Of a stretch of 64,000 nt of DNA, positions 39,711 to 48,114 are shown piece after piece. The position numbers and the translations under genes were made by a program. The stretch's first letter is position 1. Every line of letters starts with the position of its first letter. The notes beneath the pieces were generated by a model, which was not told where the DNA came from, made no database searches, and saw only the letters and a list, made by a program, of their open reading frames with translations. The stretch covers positions 317,263-381,262 of the forward strand of contig NZ_LMCP01000045.1 of the NCBI RefSeq assembly GCF_001425625.1. The letters are read 5' to 3'. The stretch is from Mesorhizobium sp. Root102. Its GTDB lineage: Bacteria > Pseudomonadota > Alphaproteobacteria > Rhizobiales > Rhizobiaceae.

Positions 39711-39740
39711 GACAGGCCAAAGAATGACTGGACCAATCGA

Positions 39741-39761
39741 CCGCCCGGCCTATCCGGGCGG
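39741..39761 (+). terminator. Intrinsic terminator after the zeta-subunit gene
   Basis: CCGCCCGG and CCGGGCGG form an 8-bp GC stem with a five-base loop, followed by TTTTTCTTT. It ends 62 nt before the start of the HpcH aldolase gene on the same strand. Confidence 0.8.
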
Positions 39762-39822
39762 TTTTTCTTTGCCTTTGCCGCGGTTTCCGGCTGAACTGCG
39801 ATCGTTAACAAGGAAAGAGTCC

Positions 39823-40596
39823 ATGTCCCTGAAGTCCCGCCTGGCGGCCGATGAAACGCTGTTCACCGCATGGTCCGGCGTGCCGGATGCCTTGAGTGTC
39901 GAGATCGTCGCCAAGCAGGGGTTTGATGCCGTCACGCTCGATATGCAGCATGGTGGCCATCACGAAGACAGCGTCTTGCGCGGCCTGGTGCCGGTGCTCG
40001 CTGCCGGCAAGCCGGCGCTGGTGCGCATTCCTGTCGGCCGTTTCGACATGGCAAGCCGCGCGCTCGACTTCGGCGCCGAGGCTGTCATCGCGCCGATGGT
40101 GAACTCGGTTGCCGACGCAAAACTGTTCGCCGCCGCGATGAAATATCCACCGCTCGGCGAGCGCTCCTGGGGTCCGACCTACGCTTTTCCGCGCCACGGC
40201 AAGGGCGACCAGGCCGACTGGCTGCGTGACAGCAACCAGCGCACCATGGCTTTCGCCATGGTCGAGACGCGTGCGGCCCTTGATGCGCTCGATGGCATTC
40301 TCGACACGCCGGGCATCGACGGCATATTCCTTGGCCCGTCGGATTTCTCGATCGCCTGGAGCAACGGCGCCACGGTCAATTCGACGCTGGAAAGCATGAT
40401 GGAGACGGTGGCGTTGGTCGCCGAGCGTACCCGCAAGGCCGGCAGGTATGCGGCGATCTATGTTGTCGAGCCGGCAATTGCCGGCCGTGTCGTGTCGATG
40501 GGCTACCGGCTACTGGCCATGGGCTCGGAACACGCGCTGATCGGGCTCGGCGCAAGAACCCTGATCAAGAGCGTCAGGGATTCGATCGGCTCCTGA
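39823..40596 (+). CDS. HpcH/HpaI-type class II aldolase
   Basis: The 257-residue protein matches the HpcH/HpaI aldolase family: FDAVTLDMQHGGHHEDSV, then PVGRFDMASRALDFGAEAVIAPMV, and the metal/substrate region IDGIFLGPSDFSIA. These metal-dependent enzymes split 4-hydroxy-2-oxo acids to pyruvate and an aldehyde. I chose the ATG beginning MSLKSRLAAD; upstream lies the terminator of the previous gene, so this gene must have its own promoter in the short interval. The true substrate is not clear. Confidence 0.88.
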   Translation: MSLKSRLAADETLFTAWSGVPDALSVEIVAKQGFDAVTLDMQHGGHHEDSVLRGLVPVLAAGKPALVRIPVGRFDMASRALDFGAEAVIAPMVNSVADAKLFAAAMKYPPLGERSWGPTYAFPRHGKGDQADWLRDSNQRTMAFAMVETRAALDALDGILDTPGIDGIFLGPSDFSIAWSNGATVNSTLESMMETVALVAERTRKAGRYAAIYVVEPAIAGRVVSMGYRLLAMGSEHALIGLGARTLIKSVRDSIGS

Positions 40597-40602
40597 AGAC
40601 GC

Positions 40603-41157
40603 TCAGGCCTTCAGATCCGTCAGGAATTTGGCGAAGGTCATCGAACCTTCGGGCCACGGCCCGAAGCCCGAATCCGCGTTGAGGTGACCGGTCTCGCCGG
40701 CATCGATGAACAGCGAACCCCATGCGCCCGCAATATCCTCGGCCACATCGAAGGCGCAGAACGGATCGTTGCGGCTGGCGATCACGATGGACGGGAAGGG
40801 CAGCGGCTCGCGCGGGTAGGGGCCGAAGGTCATCAGATGCCTCGGCTTGATCTTGGGATTGGCGACATCGGGCGGCGCCACGAAGAAAGCCCCGGCAACC
40901 GGCTTGCGGAACTGCGGAATGGCTTGCACCGCCGTGGCGACACCGAGCGAGTGCGCGACCAGGACGACCGGCCTGTCGGCCTCGTTAACGGCCTTGGCCA
41001 CGCTCGCCGTCCAGTCCTCGCGCACCGGCTTCGACCATTCCGTTTGCTCGACGCGGCGCGCCGTCGACAGCTTCGACTGCCAGCGGCTTTGCCAATGATC
41101 GGGGCCGGAATTGGTGTAGCCCGGCACGATGAGAATATCTGCTTCCTTGACCTTCAT
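40603..41157 (-). CDS. RBBP9/YdeN-family alpha/beta hydrolase
   Basis: The 184-residue protein is a small serine hydrolase of the RBBP9/YdeN family: ILIVPGYTNSGPDHWQSRW at the start, the nucleophile in VAHSLGVATA, the acid in SRNDPFC and a histidine in GETGHLNADSGFG. It is convergent with the aldolase gene (6 nt apart). Natural substrates for bacterial members are unknown. Confidence 0.87.
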   Translation of the reverse strand: MKVKEADILIVPGYTNSGPDHWQSRWQSKLSTARRVEQTEWSKPVREDWTASVAKAVNEADRPVVLVAHSLGVATAVQAIPQFRKPVAGAFFVAPPDVANPKIKPRHLMTFGPYPREPLPFPSIVIASRNDPFCAFDVAEDIAGAWGSLFIDAGETGHLNADSGFGPWPEGSMTFAKFLTDLKA

Positions 41158-41399
41158 GGCGCTGAGATAGCGAGCGGCGTCGCTTCGTGCAACGGTCATC
41201 AACGGCACTCTTGATCACAATAGTGAACACGATGTTCGCTTCTTCGCGTCTTGTGTGAACGATGCCTATGGACGATTTGTGGTGGGAACAGAAACAGCCG
41301 TGTGCGGGAACCCGGATATTGGAACTGACACGACGTATGATGATCGGCAGCGCGGCGCTTCTTGCCTTTTCACCGCAGGCTGGTCGAACGGAGCATCTG

Positions 41400-42212
41400 A
41401 TGAGTGAACTGCCTTTTGCCGCCACCACCCCGGTCAGCGTTGCCCGCGTCGGGTTGAAGGCGCGCGACGCCGAAAGTCTTGCCGCATATTATCGCCGGGT
41501 CGTCGGTCTGCAGGAGTTGAGCCGTGCCGACGGTGCGATTACGCTGGGCGCCGCCAACCGTCCGTTGCTGGTCATCGAGGGTGATCCTTCGGCCAAGCCG
41601 GACGATCCGCGCAGCGCCGGCCTGTTCCACACAGCCTTCCTGCTGCCCAGCCGCGCCGATCTCGGCCGCTGGATCAACCACGCCATATCCGACAAGATCG
41701 CCATCGAGGGGGCTTCCGACCATCTGGTCAGCGAAGCGCTGTACCTCACCGATCCAGAAGGCAACGGTATCGAGATCTATGCCGATCGCCTTCCCAAGGA
41801 CTGGAAGTGGAATGGCGACAAGATCGCCATGGCGACGGAGCGGCTGAACATCCCGTCCGTCGTTGCCGAGGTGCCGGCAGGTGACGCCGGTTGGCAGGGC
41901 GCGCCGGAAGACAGCATTGTCGGCCATGTCCATCTGCGCGTCGGCAGGCCGGAAGACGCCGAAGCCTGGTGGAACCAGGAATTCGGCTTCGACACGGTGG
42001 CGAAATATGGCGGCCAGGCGGTGTTCCTGTCGTCGGGCGGCTATCACCACCACATCGGCGCCAACGCCTGGCAGAGTTCGGGCGCCGGCCGCCGCGATTC
42101 CACCCGGTCTGGTCTGGCCTGGGTCGAAATGCGTTCGGACAATGTGACGAGCCCGATAACCCGCGAAGATCCCTGGGGCACGGTGATCAGGGCTGTTCCC
42201 GGCAAGGCCTGA
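41400..42212 (+). CDS. VOC-family (glyoxalase/extradiol dioxygenase-like) protein
   Basis: The 270-residue protein contains two vicinal-oxygen-chelate modules. The first starts VSVARVGLKARDAESLAAYYRR, with LFHTAFLLP and YLTDPEGNGIEIYADR. The second starts VGHVHLRVGRPEDAEAWW, with HHHIGANAW. Candidate metal ligands are the His in the FHTAF and HVHLR strands and the Glu in the GIEIY strand. This is the CatE-like layout, but ring cleavage has not been shown. The ORF is open 46 residues upstream; MSELPFAATTP is the sensible start. Confidence 0.82.
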   Translation: MSELPFAATTPVSVARVGLKARDAESLAAYYRRVVGLQELSRADGAITLGAANRPLLVIEGDPSAKPDDPRSAGLFHTAFLLPSRADLGRWINHAISDKIAIEGASDHLVSEALYLTDPEGNGIEIYADRLPKDWKWNGDKIAMATERLNIPSVVAEVPAGDAGWQGAPEDSIVGHVHLRVGRPEDAEAWWNQEFGFDTVAKYGGQAVFLSSGGYHHHIGANAWQSSGAGRRDSTRSGLAWVEMRSDNVTSPITREDPWGTVIRAVPGKA

Positions 42213-42239
42213 CCGTCCTCCGGACACCAAAACAAACAA

Positions 42240-42263
42240 GTCCGCCGGCAATGGCCTGCGGAC
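42240..42263. terminator. Bidirectional terminator between VOC gene and purB
   Basis: GTCCGC pairs with GCGGAC, and the inner GGC with GCC, leaving a single mismatch. TATTTTTGTTT follows on the plus strand and TTGTTTGTTTTGG on the minus strand. Convergent genes flank it. Confidence 0.75.
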
Positions 42264-42285
42264 CTATTTTTGTTTCGGACGGGTC

Positions 42286-43593
42286 TCAGGCTTCCCCGAA
42301 CACCCGCTTGAAGATCGTGTCGACATGCTTGGTGTGATAGCCCAGGTCAAATTTCTCGCGGATTTCGGCTTCCGGCAGCGCTGCGGTCACTTCCTTGTCG
42401 GCCAAAAGTTCCTCAAGAAAATCAGCGCCTTGCTCCCAAACTTTCATGGCGTTGCGCTGCACCAGCCGGTAGGAGTCTTCGCGCGACAGGCCCGCCTGCG
42501 TCAGCGCCAGCATGACGCGTTGCGAATGCACGAGGCCGCGGAACTTGTTCATGTTCTTCAGCATGTTCTCGGGATAGACGAGCAGCTTGTCGATGACGCC
42601 GGTCAGCCGTGACAGCGCGAAATCCAGCGTCACCGTGGCGTCCGGTCCGATCATGCGCTCCACCGAGGAGTGCGAGATGTCGCGTTCGTGCCAGAGCGCC
42701 ACATTCTCCATAGCTGGCAGCGCCATGGATCGCACCATGCGGGCAAGCCCGGTGAGGTTTTCGGTCAGCACCGGGTTGCGCTTGTGCGGCATTGCCGAGG
42801 AGCCTTTCTGGCCCGGCGAAAAATACTCTTCCGCCTCAAGCACTTCGGTACGCTGCAAATGCCGGATTTCGATCGACAGCCGCTCGACCGACGAGGCGAT
42901 GACGCCGAGCGTGGCAAAGAACATCGCGTGGCGGTCGCGCGGGATCACTTGCGTCGACACCGGCTCGGGCTTCAGGCCGAGCTTTGCCGCCACATGTTCC
43001 TCGACATAGGGGTCGATGTTGGCGAAGGTGCCGACCGCGCCCGAAATGGCGCAGGTGGCGATGTCTTCCCGCGCATGCACCAGGCGCTCGCGGCAGCGCG
43101 AGAACTCGGCATATGCCTGCGCCAGCTTGACGCCGAAGGTTGTCGGCTCGGCATGGATGCCGTGGCTGCGGCCGATGGTGACGGTGTCCTTGTGCTCGAA
43201 GGCACGGCGCTTGAGTGCCGCAAGCAGGCCGTCGATGTCGGCGAGCAGGATGTCGCTGGCCCGGGTAAGCTGCACGGCAAAGCAGGTGTCGAGAACATCT
43301 GACGAGGTCATGCCCTGGTGGATAAAGCGGGCGTCGGGCCCGACGAATTCGGCAAGATGGGTGAGGAAGGCGATGACGTCGTGCTTGGTGACGCGCTCGA
43401 TCTCGTCGATCGCCTCGACATCGAATTTTGCAGCACTGCCCTTTTCCCAGATGGTTTTTGCCGCTTGCCTGGGGATCACGCCGAGTTCGGCCAGTGCGTC
43501 GCACGCATAGGCTTCGATCTCGAACCAGATGCGGAACCGGGTTTCGGGCGACCAGATGGCGACCATTTCCGGCCGGGAATAGCGAGGGATCAT
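42286..43593 (-). CDS. purB: Adenylosuccinate lyase
   Basis: The 435-residue protein belongs to the fumarase/aspartase superfamily and has the signature GSSAMPHKRNPVLTENLTG, whose serine is catalytic, and MIPRYSRPEMVAIWSPETR at the start. It catalyses two purine steps: SAICAR to AICAR and adenylosuccinate to AMP. With purC, purS, purQ and purL nearby, much of the pathway lies within 13 kb on one strand, although not in one operon. Confidence 0.97.
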   Translation of the reverse strand: MIPRYSRPEMVAIWSPETRFRIWFEIEAYACDALAELGVIPRQAAKTIWEKGSAAKFDVEAIDEIERVTKHDVIAFLTHLAEFVGPDARFIHQGMTSSDVLDTCFAVQLTRASDILLADIDGLLAALKRRAFEHKDTVTIGRSHGIHAEPTTFGVKLAQAYAEFSRCRERLVHAREDIATCAISGAVGTFANIDPYVEEHVAAKLGLKPEPVSTQVIPRDRHAMFFATLGVIASSVERLSIEIRHLQRTEVLEAEEYFSPGQKGSSAMPHKRNPVLTENLTGLARMVRSMALPAMENVALWHERDISHSSVERMIGPDATVTLDFALSRLTGVIDKLLVYPENMLKNMNKFRGLVHSQRVMLALTQAGLSREDSYRLVQRNAMKVWEQGADFLEELLADKEVTAALPEAEIREKFDLGYHTKHVDTIFKRVFGEA

Positions 43594-43652
43594 CGGTCAG
43601 TCCTGACGTATCGAGAAGTTTGCCCGCGTCCTAACAGAGGCGGGCAAAATGC

Positions 43653-44153
43653 TCAACGCTGCTGGCGGGCAAACCAGACACCCGCGGCAAACAGGGCGAC
43701 GAAACCCAGTGGAAAATAGAGCCGGATGCCCAGCACGACGAACTGATAGAGCGCAATCAACGTCGTGAAGACGAACTGGAGGGCCCAGGTGTGGGTGAAA
43801 GCAGGTGCATGCCACGCGGCGTAATAGGAGCGGTACTGCAAGGCAAACAGCCCGCCGGTCAGGCCGATCGTTGCTGCAGTGAGGCACACGAACGCCGCCG
43901 CGAAGGCGACTTCCCAGCGCCTTCCCTGCGAAACCAGTCGCGCCGCAAACAGGCCAATCGGAAAGGCCAGCGCAGCCCCCAACGCGAACAGCACGGTGAC
44001 GATGCGGATTTTCGCCGGCGTCTCCCAGTCGTCCAAAAACAGGGTGACGAGTGCACTGGCACCCATCGTCACCGCCCACAGCAAGGCGCCGAAAAGCGCT
44101 GTGCGCGGCGTCGGTATCGCGCGGCGAAGGCGGTTCAGCGCACGATAGCGCAT
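43653..44153 (-). CDS. Hypothetical four-helix membrane protein
   Basis: The 166-residue protein has four hydrophobic segments (FGALLWAVTMGASALVTLFL; TVLFALGAALAFPIGLFAARL; FVCLTAATIGLTGGLFAL; LGIRLYFPLGFVALFAAGV) and a basic N-terminus. I recognise no characterised family. It lies between the DUF2259 gene and purB on the same strand with short gaps. Confidence 0.65.
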   Translation of the reverse strand: MRYRALNRLRRAIPTPRTALFGALLWAVTMGASALVTLFLDDWETPAKIRIVTVLFALGAALAFPIGLFAARLVSQGRRWEVAFAAAFVCLTAATIGLTGGLFALQYRSYYAAWHAPAFTHTWALQFVFTTLIALYQFVVLGIRLYFPLGFVALFAAGVWFARQQR

Positions 44154-44173
44154 GGCGGGTCGAACAAGCGGTG

Positions 44174-44899
44174 TCACAGCCGGCCGGTCACCGCTATCCA
44201 GCGAAAGTCCGGCCCCTCGAAGCCGTATTGGCGCACCGCGATCAGCACCGCATAGGCGCTCAGACTGTCCATTGAAAAGGTCTGCACGGCGCCGATGCGA
44301 TAGCCGTTCGGACAACCCCGGCTTTTCGGGATCGCCTTGTCCTCGTGCAGCAGCTTGGTGGTGCCGCCATCCTGCGCCTCGATGCGCAGCAGCCGGAAGC
44401 CGTTGATCTCGCCCTGGGTCTCGCAGCCCTCGGTGTTGTTCATGCCCAACTCGTCGAGGCGGAACTCGAGCGGTGGGTCGACCGGCGAAAAGATCGGGCG
44501 CGGGTTGACCGCCATCCGGTGCGGATCGGCCGAAAGTTCGGTTACAGGGTTGAAACCGGCGGTGATGCCGCGGTTGGCGCTCAGCTCGGCCTGACTGACA
44601 ATGGCTTCGCCTTTTTGCCGGGCCTGAAGGCGCGCCGCGTCGAGTTTGGCATTCTCGTCCTCGAGCCGGACCCGGATCGGTGTGCCCTTGAGGAAGCTGT
44701 CGGTGCTGGTGTCGATGTAGTAGCGGTTGGCATAGGGAAAGCCCGATCCATCCTGCACGCCATATTCCTCGAAAGCGAAGACGCCGCCGTCCTTGTTGAA
44801 GCCGAGGATTTCAAGCTCGGCGACATCGCCGGCACGTGCGCCGATCGAAGTCGCAAACTGTGCAAGCAGGCCAACGGCAAAGAGAAAGAGCATTCGCAT
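44174..44899 (-). CDS. DUF2259-family secreted protein
   Basis: The 241-residue protein has a signal peptide (MRMLFLFAVGLLAQFATSI, cut after ARA) and the DUF2259 pattern LEILGFNKDGGVFAFEEYGVQDGSGFPYA, plus the C-terminal YAVLIAVRQYGFEGPDFRWIAV. The family is predicted to be periplasmic and is often annotated as such. No biochemical role is known. It is divergent from a DUF2171 gene, with an 8-bp inverted repeat between them. Confidence 0.85.
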   Translation of the reverse strand: MRMLFLFAVGLLAQFATSIGARAGDVAELEILGFNKDGGVFAFEEYGVQDGSGFPYANRYYIDTSTDSFLKGTPIRVRLEDENAKLDAARLQARQKGEAIVSQAELSANRGITAGFNPVTELSADPHRMAVNPRPIFSPVDPPLEFRLDELGMNNTEGCETQGEINGFRLLRIEAQDGGTTKLLHEDKAIPKSRGCPNGYRIGAVQTFSMDSLSAYAVLIAVRQYGFEGPDFRWIAVTGRL

Positions 44900-44933
44900 C
44901 GGTCTTCACCCCCGTGATCGTTTCAATCCCCTA

Positions 44934-44958
44934 GCACGACGAAATCAAAACGTCGTGC
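44934..44958. promoter_or_regulatory. Perfect inverted repeat in the DUF2259/DUF2171 divergent spacer
   Basis: GCACGACG and CGTCGTGC form a perfect 8-bp inverted repeat around AAATCAAAA. It lies 35 nt upstream of the minus-strand start and 70 nt upstream of the plus-strand start. Its place suggests an operator shared by the divergent genes, but a hairpin role is also possible. No regulator is encoded beside it. Confidence 0.45.
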
Positions 44959-45027
44959 AATGCGAAAGCCGATGCATCCAATCGGCCCGTCATTTGTTAA
45001 TGTCGGCAGTCCCAATGGAGAACCACC

Positions 45028-45282
45028 ATGACCGACACCAGCAAAATTCGTGAGCATATGGAAGTCGTCGGCGCCGATGGCGTGCATGTCGGTACCGTCG
45101 ACAAAGTCGACGGCCAGCGCATCAAGCTGACCAAGGCCGATAGCGGCGAGGGCGCTCACAAGGGCCATCACCATTACATTCCCCTGAGCCTGATTGCCGA
45201 GGTCGATGGTAGGAAGGTGTGGCTGTCGGCGAATTCCGATGTCGCGGTGACGTTCGAGGAAGAAAAGTCCGATCCGGTCTGA
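45028..45282 (+). CDS. DUF2171-family small protein
   Basis: The 84-residue protein is a PRC-barrel-like DUF2171 protein: IREHMEVVGADGVHVGTVDKVDG at the start, HKGHHHYIPLSLIAEVDGRKVWL in the middle, and an acidic tail. Small proteins of this family often accumulate under stress in rhizobia, but I see no EcfG motif here. A GGAGAACC Shine-Dalgarno precedes the ATG. It is convergent with the P1 peptidase gene (15 nt apart). Confidence 0.8.
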   Translation: MTDTSKIREHMEVVGADGVHVGTVDKVDGQRIKLTKADSGEGAHKGHHHYIPLSLIAEVDGRKVWLSANSDVAVTFEEEKSDPV

Positions 45283-45297
45283 TTGAAGCCTTCCGCC

Positions 45298-46323
45298 TCA
45301 TCCCAAGCGTGACGACCAGACCGGAAACAGATCGTTTTCGTTAGGCGTCGCGGCAAACACGCCGCGGCTGATGGCACGTGCCATGGTGGCACCGGCAGCG
45401 GCGTAGAGGTCAATTGCCGCGTCGGCGGCGAGTTCGATGCCGCTGGTGCCGGTCGCCAGAGCGAACACAAGGTCGCCATCGGCCGGCGTGTGCGTCGGCC
45501 AGATGGCGCGCACGAATCCGTCATGCGCCGATATCGCCAGCCGTTTTGCCGCGGCCTTGGTGAGGACCGCATCGGTGGCAATGACGGCGATGGTGGTGTT
45601 GCCGCCGGTCTCCGTCTGCCTCCGGACATGTTTGTCGCGGTATTTCAGCAGGATATCTTTCGCGTCGTCCGGCATCGGCGAGGGATAGCCAAGACCGCCG
45701 AATTCGTAGCCGATTTCGAATGGTGCTGCCCAGAAATGGCGGGTGCGGCCTGTTGTCACCGAGCCAGTCGGATTGACGGCGGCCAGCGCGCCGACGGTGA
45801 CGCCGCTGTCCAGCAGCGTCGAGGCGGAGCCGAGGCCGCCCTTCAGCCCCGAGGTCAGCGCGCCTGTGCCGGCGCCGATGGTGCCGAGTTGGAAGTCGGC
45901 GGTGGCGGTTTGCGCTGATTCATAGCCAAGCTCGCGGTAAGGCGGATAACGGCCCCAATCCTTGTCGCCGCCATTGCGCAGGTCGAACAGGATCGCCGAC
46001 GGCACGATCGGCACACGAAAGCCGCCGACCTCGAAGCCGATGCCGCGTTCACGCAGCGCCGCCTGCACGCCGGATGCCGCGTCGAGGCCGAAAGCCGAAC
46101 CGCCCGAAAGCACCACGGCGTGGACCGCCTCGACTGAATTGTGCGGTTCGAGCAGGTCGGTCTCCCGGGTGCCCGGCGCACCGCCCAGGATCTGAACGCC
46201 GGCCACCGTGGGCGCATCGCAAAGCACGGTCGTGACGCCGGATTTCAGCCTGGCGTCGGACGCGTTGCCGACGCGCAGGCCGGCAACGTCGGTGATCAGG
46301 TTGCGCGGGCCGGTGCGAAACAT
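45298..46323 (-). CDS. P1-family (DmpA/NylC-type) self-processing peptidase
   Basis: The 341-residue protein belongs to the P1/DmpA Ntn-hydrolase family: NLITDVAGLRVGNASD at the start, LSGGSAFGLDAASGV (oxyanion region), and TGGNTTIAVIATDA. The Asn242-Thr243 bond there is the expected autocleavage site, with Thr243 becoming the nucleophile as in nylon hydrolase NylC. Members cleave D- or L-aminopeptides, beta-peptides or amide oligomers. Its ATG overlaps the stop of a substrate-binding-protein gene by one base (TGATG), so the two are co-translated. Confidence 0.88.
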   Translation of the reverse strand: MFRTGPRNLITDVAGLRVGNASDARLKSGVTTVLCDAPTVAGVQILGGAPGTRETDLLEPHNSVEAVHAVVLSGGSAFGLDAASGVQAALRERGIGFEVGGFRVPIVPSAILFDLRNGGDKDWGRYPPYRELGYESAQTATADFQLGTIGAGTGALTSGLKGGLGSASTLLDSGVTVGALAAVNPTGSVTTGRTRHFWAAPFEIGYEFGGLGYPSPMPDDAKDILLKYRDKHVRRQTETGGNTTIAVIATDAVLTKAAAKRLAISAHDGFVRAIWPTHTPADGDLVFALATGTSGIELAADAAIDLYAAAGATMARAISRGVFAATPNENDLFPVWSSRLG

Positions 46324-47396
46324 CAGTTGCTTTCCAAAGGCGCAAAGCGCGTGCCGTCGAAGCGGAAGACGCGGTAGGGGCTTTGGCTGAGATCTCCTTT
46401 TGCATCAAAGCGGATCGGCCCGATCGCGGTGGTGAAATCCTGTCCGGTCAGGGCTTCAGTCAGCGGCTTGCCCAAGCTTTCGGACAAACCTGACGCCGCC
46501 TTGGCGATTTCGACCGCCGCAAAGGCCGGCAGCGCATAACCTTCCGGCACGATCTTTTGCGTGGCAAAGGCCGCCAGCACTTTTGGGTCGGCGACATCAG
46601 CCCATTCCGGGGGTGCGATCATCAGTGTGCCCGTCGCATAGGGCACGTCGCCCGGCGGTGCGCGGAGATTTTCGCCGCCGGCAAAGACAATACCCGCCTG
46701 GAGCTGTGCGGCATCGCGGCCCATGATGGCGATGTCTTCGCCGTCGCCGCCGGCAAAGACATGCGTGGCGCCGGCCTTCTTCAGCCGGCCGATCATGCCG
46801 ATCTGATTGTCGAGCTGTGGCCGGAACGTGTCGACGAACACCGGTTTCAGCGCCGCCTGCTCGGCCGCTGCCCGCAGCGTCTCGGCGATCTCACGGCCAT
46901 AGATGGTGCCGTCGTCGATAATGGCGAACAGCTCGTTCTGCCACAGATGGGTGAGGACAGAGGCGACGGTGTTGCGCTCATCGTCGCCGCGTGGCCCGAG
47001 GCGATAGACCGGCCAGCCGGTCTTGGCGCGGCGGTCGGTCAGGCTTTCGGTTCTCACGCCAACGGTGATGACCGGAATGTTGGCGTCCTTGAGAATCGGC
47101 ATCGCCGCCTCGATCGCCTCGGTGCAGAGAAAGCCGACCACGATATTGACCTTGGCCGTAACGAACTCCCTGGCCGCCGCGGCGCCGCCGTCGGCGGTAC
47201 AGGCGTCATCCACGGTCTTGAGTTCTATGCCGTTCGCTTCGGTCGCCAGACCGGTGCCGGCCTCGATCTGCTTGCCGAGAATGGCCGATGGTCCCGACAG
47301 GGGCGCGGCGACGCCGACCAGCAGCGTCTGGGCGCTGGTGGCGCTGGCCATGAAAAGCCAGACCAATGCGGCCGTTGTCGTTGTCCTGGGTCGCAT
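46323..47396 (-). CDS. Branched-chain-amino-acid-type ABC substrate-binding protein
   Basis: The 357-residue protein has a signal peptide (MRPRTTTTAALVWLFMASATS, cut at AQ-TLLVG) and the type I periplasmic binding fold of the LivJ group: VGVAAPLSGPSAILGKQIEAG and IPVITVGVRTESLTDR. It binds an amino acid, peptide or amide in the periplasm. No ABC permease or ATPase is nearby, and it is coupled to a peptidase gene, so it may feed a distant transporter or act as a sensor. Confidence 0.87.
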   Translation of the reverse strand: MRPRTTTTAALVWLFMASATSAQTLLVGVAAPLSGPSAILGKQIEAGTGLATEANGIELKTVDDACTADGGAAAAREFVTAKVNIVVGFLCTEAIEAAMPILKDANIPVITVGVRTESLTDRRAKTGWPVYRLGPRGDDERNTVASVLTHLWQNELFAIIDDGTIYGREIAETLRAAAEQAALKPVFVDTFRPQLDNQIGMIGRLKKAGATHVFAGGDGEDIAIMGRDAAQLQAGIVFAGGENLRAPPGDVPYATGTLMIAPPEWADVADPKVLAAFATQKIVPEGYALPAFAAVEIAKAASGLSESLGKPLTEALTGQDFTTAIGPIRFDAKGDLSQSPYRVFRFDGTRFAPLESN

Positions 47397-47425
47397 CCTG
47401 GTGAAGATTTCCTCCAAGCTGGCGA

Positions 47426-47485
47426 CATGTTGCAGGCGCCAATTCCCGCCAAGACCTAAAGGCTGCCCGGCCTTGGTGCAACATG
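47426..47485. promoter_or_regulatory. Spaced inverted repeat between divergent genes
   Basis: CATGTTGCA (47426-47434) and TGCAACATG (47477-47485) form a perfect 9-bp inverted repeat with a 42-nt spacer, in the region shared by the binding-protein gene and the flavin-reductase operon. The wide spacing would suit a looped or dimer-of-dimers regulator. No cognate regulator is visible. Confidence 0.4.
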
Positions 47486-47586
47486 CGAATTCAAGGAGAT
47501 GAGCCGAGGTCCAGCCGTCGCCTCGCTTGTGGCATGTCGTATGTCGCCATATATAGCGATAGGGTCATGACCATGGAAAATTTCCA

Positions 47587-48114
47587 GTGCTGAAGAAGAA
47601 CGACATTGGGCCGCAGGCCTATCGCGACGCGATGAGCCACTTTGCCGGCCACGTCCATGTGGTCACCACCGACGGGCCGGCGGGCAAGCGCGGTGCGACA
47701 GTGATCGCGGCCTGTTCGGTATCGGATACCCCGCCGACCGTTCTGGTCTGTCTCAACCGCGAAAATCTCAAGAACGAGCCGTTCGTGAAAAACGGCAAAT
47801 TTGCCTTGAACACGCTGGCTTCGCACCAGGAGCCGCTGTCGGTCGGCTTTTCCGGCATCACCGGCCTGCCGGTCGAGGAGCGTTTCGCGCTCGGCGAATG
47901 GGACGTGATCTCCACCGGCGCGCCGACGCTGAAGGGCGCGCTCGCCGTGTTCGACTGCGAATTGATCGACACCAAGGATCTGGCGACGCATCGTGTGCTT
48001 TTTGGCAAGGTGACAGGCCTGCGGATGGGCGATAATTTGCGGCCGCTGATCTACCACGCCCGCGGCTACCACGTTCTGGAGAGCGGAGCGGCGGCGTTCA
48101 CGGAGAAAGAATGA
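47587..48114 (+). CDS. Flavin reductase family protein (head of Cox-type maturation operon)
   Basis: The 175-residue protein has the flavin-reductase FMN fold: AMSHFAGHVHVVTTDGPAGKRGATVIAACSVSDTPPTVLVCLNR. Members reduce FMN/FAD for monooxygenases. It probably starts with a GTG at 47587; an ATG at codon 16 is possible. Its stop overlaps the CoxD-like gene (ATGA), so it belongs to the same operon, an unusual partner for molybdenum-enzyme maturation genes. Confidence 0.8.
   Translation: MLKKNDIGPQAYRDAMSHFAGHVHVVTTDGPAGKRGATVIAACSVSDTPPTVLVCLNRENLKNEPFVKNGKFALNTLASHQEPLSVGFSGITGLPVEERFALGEWDVISTGAPTLKGALAVFDCELIDTKDLATHRVLFGKVTGLRMGDNLRPLIYHARGYHVLESGAAAFTEKE

Noticed and set aside
41222-41240. 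GAAC-N5-GTTC palindrome as an SOS box
   Set aside because: Spacing and orientation differ from the direct-repeat GAAC-N7-GAAC LexA site, and no DNA-repair gene follows.
41262-41399. 46-residue N-terminal extension of the VOC protein
   Set aside because: The frame is open and has a hydrophobic stretch, but family similarity starts at MSELPF; no convincing ribosome-binding site at the distal start.
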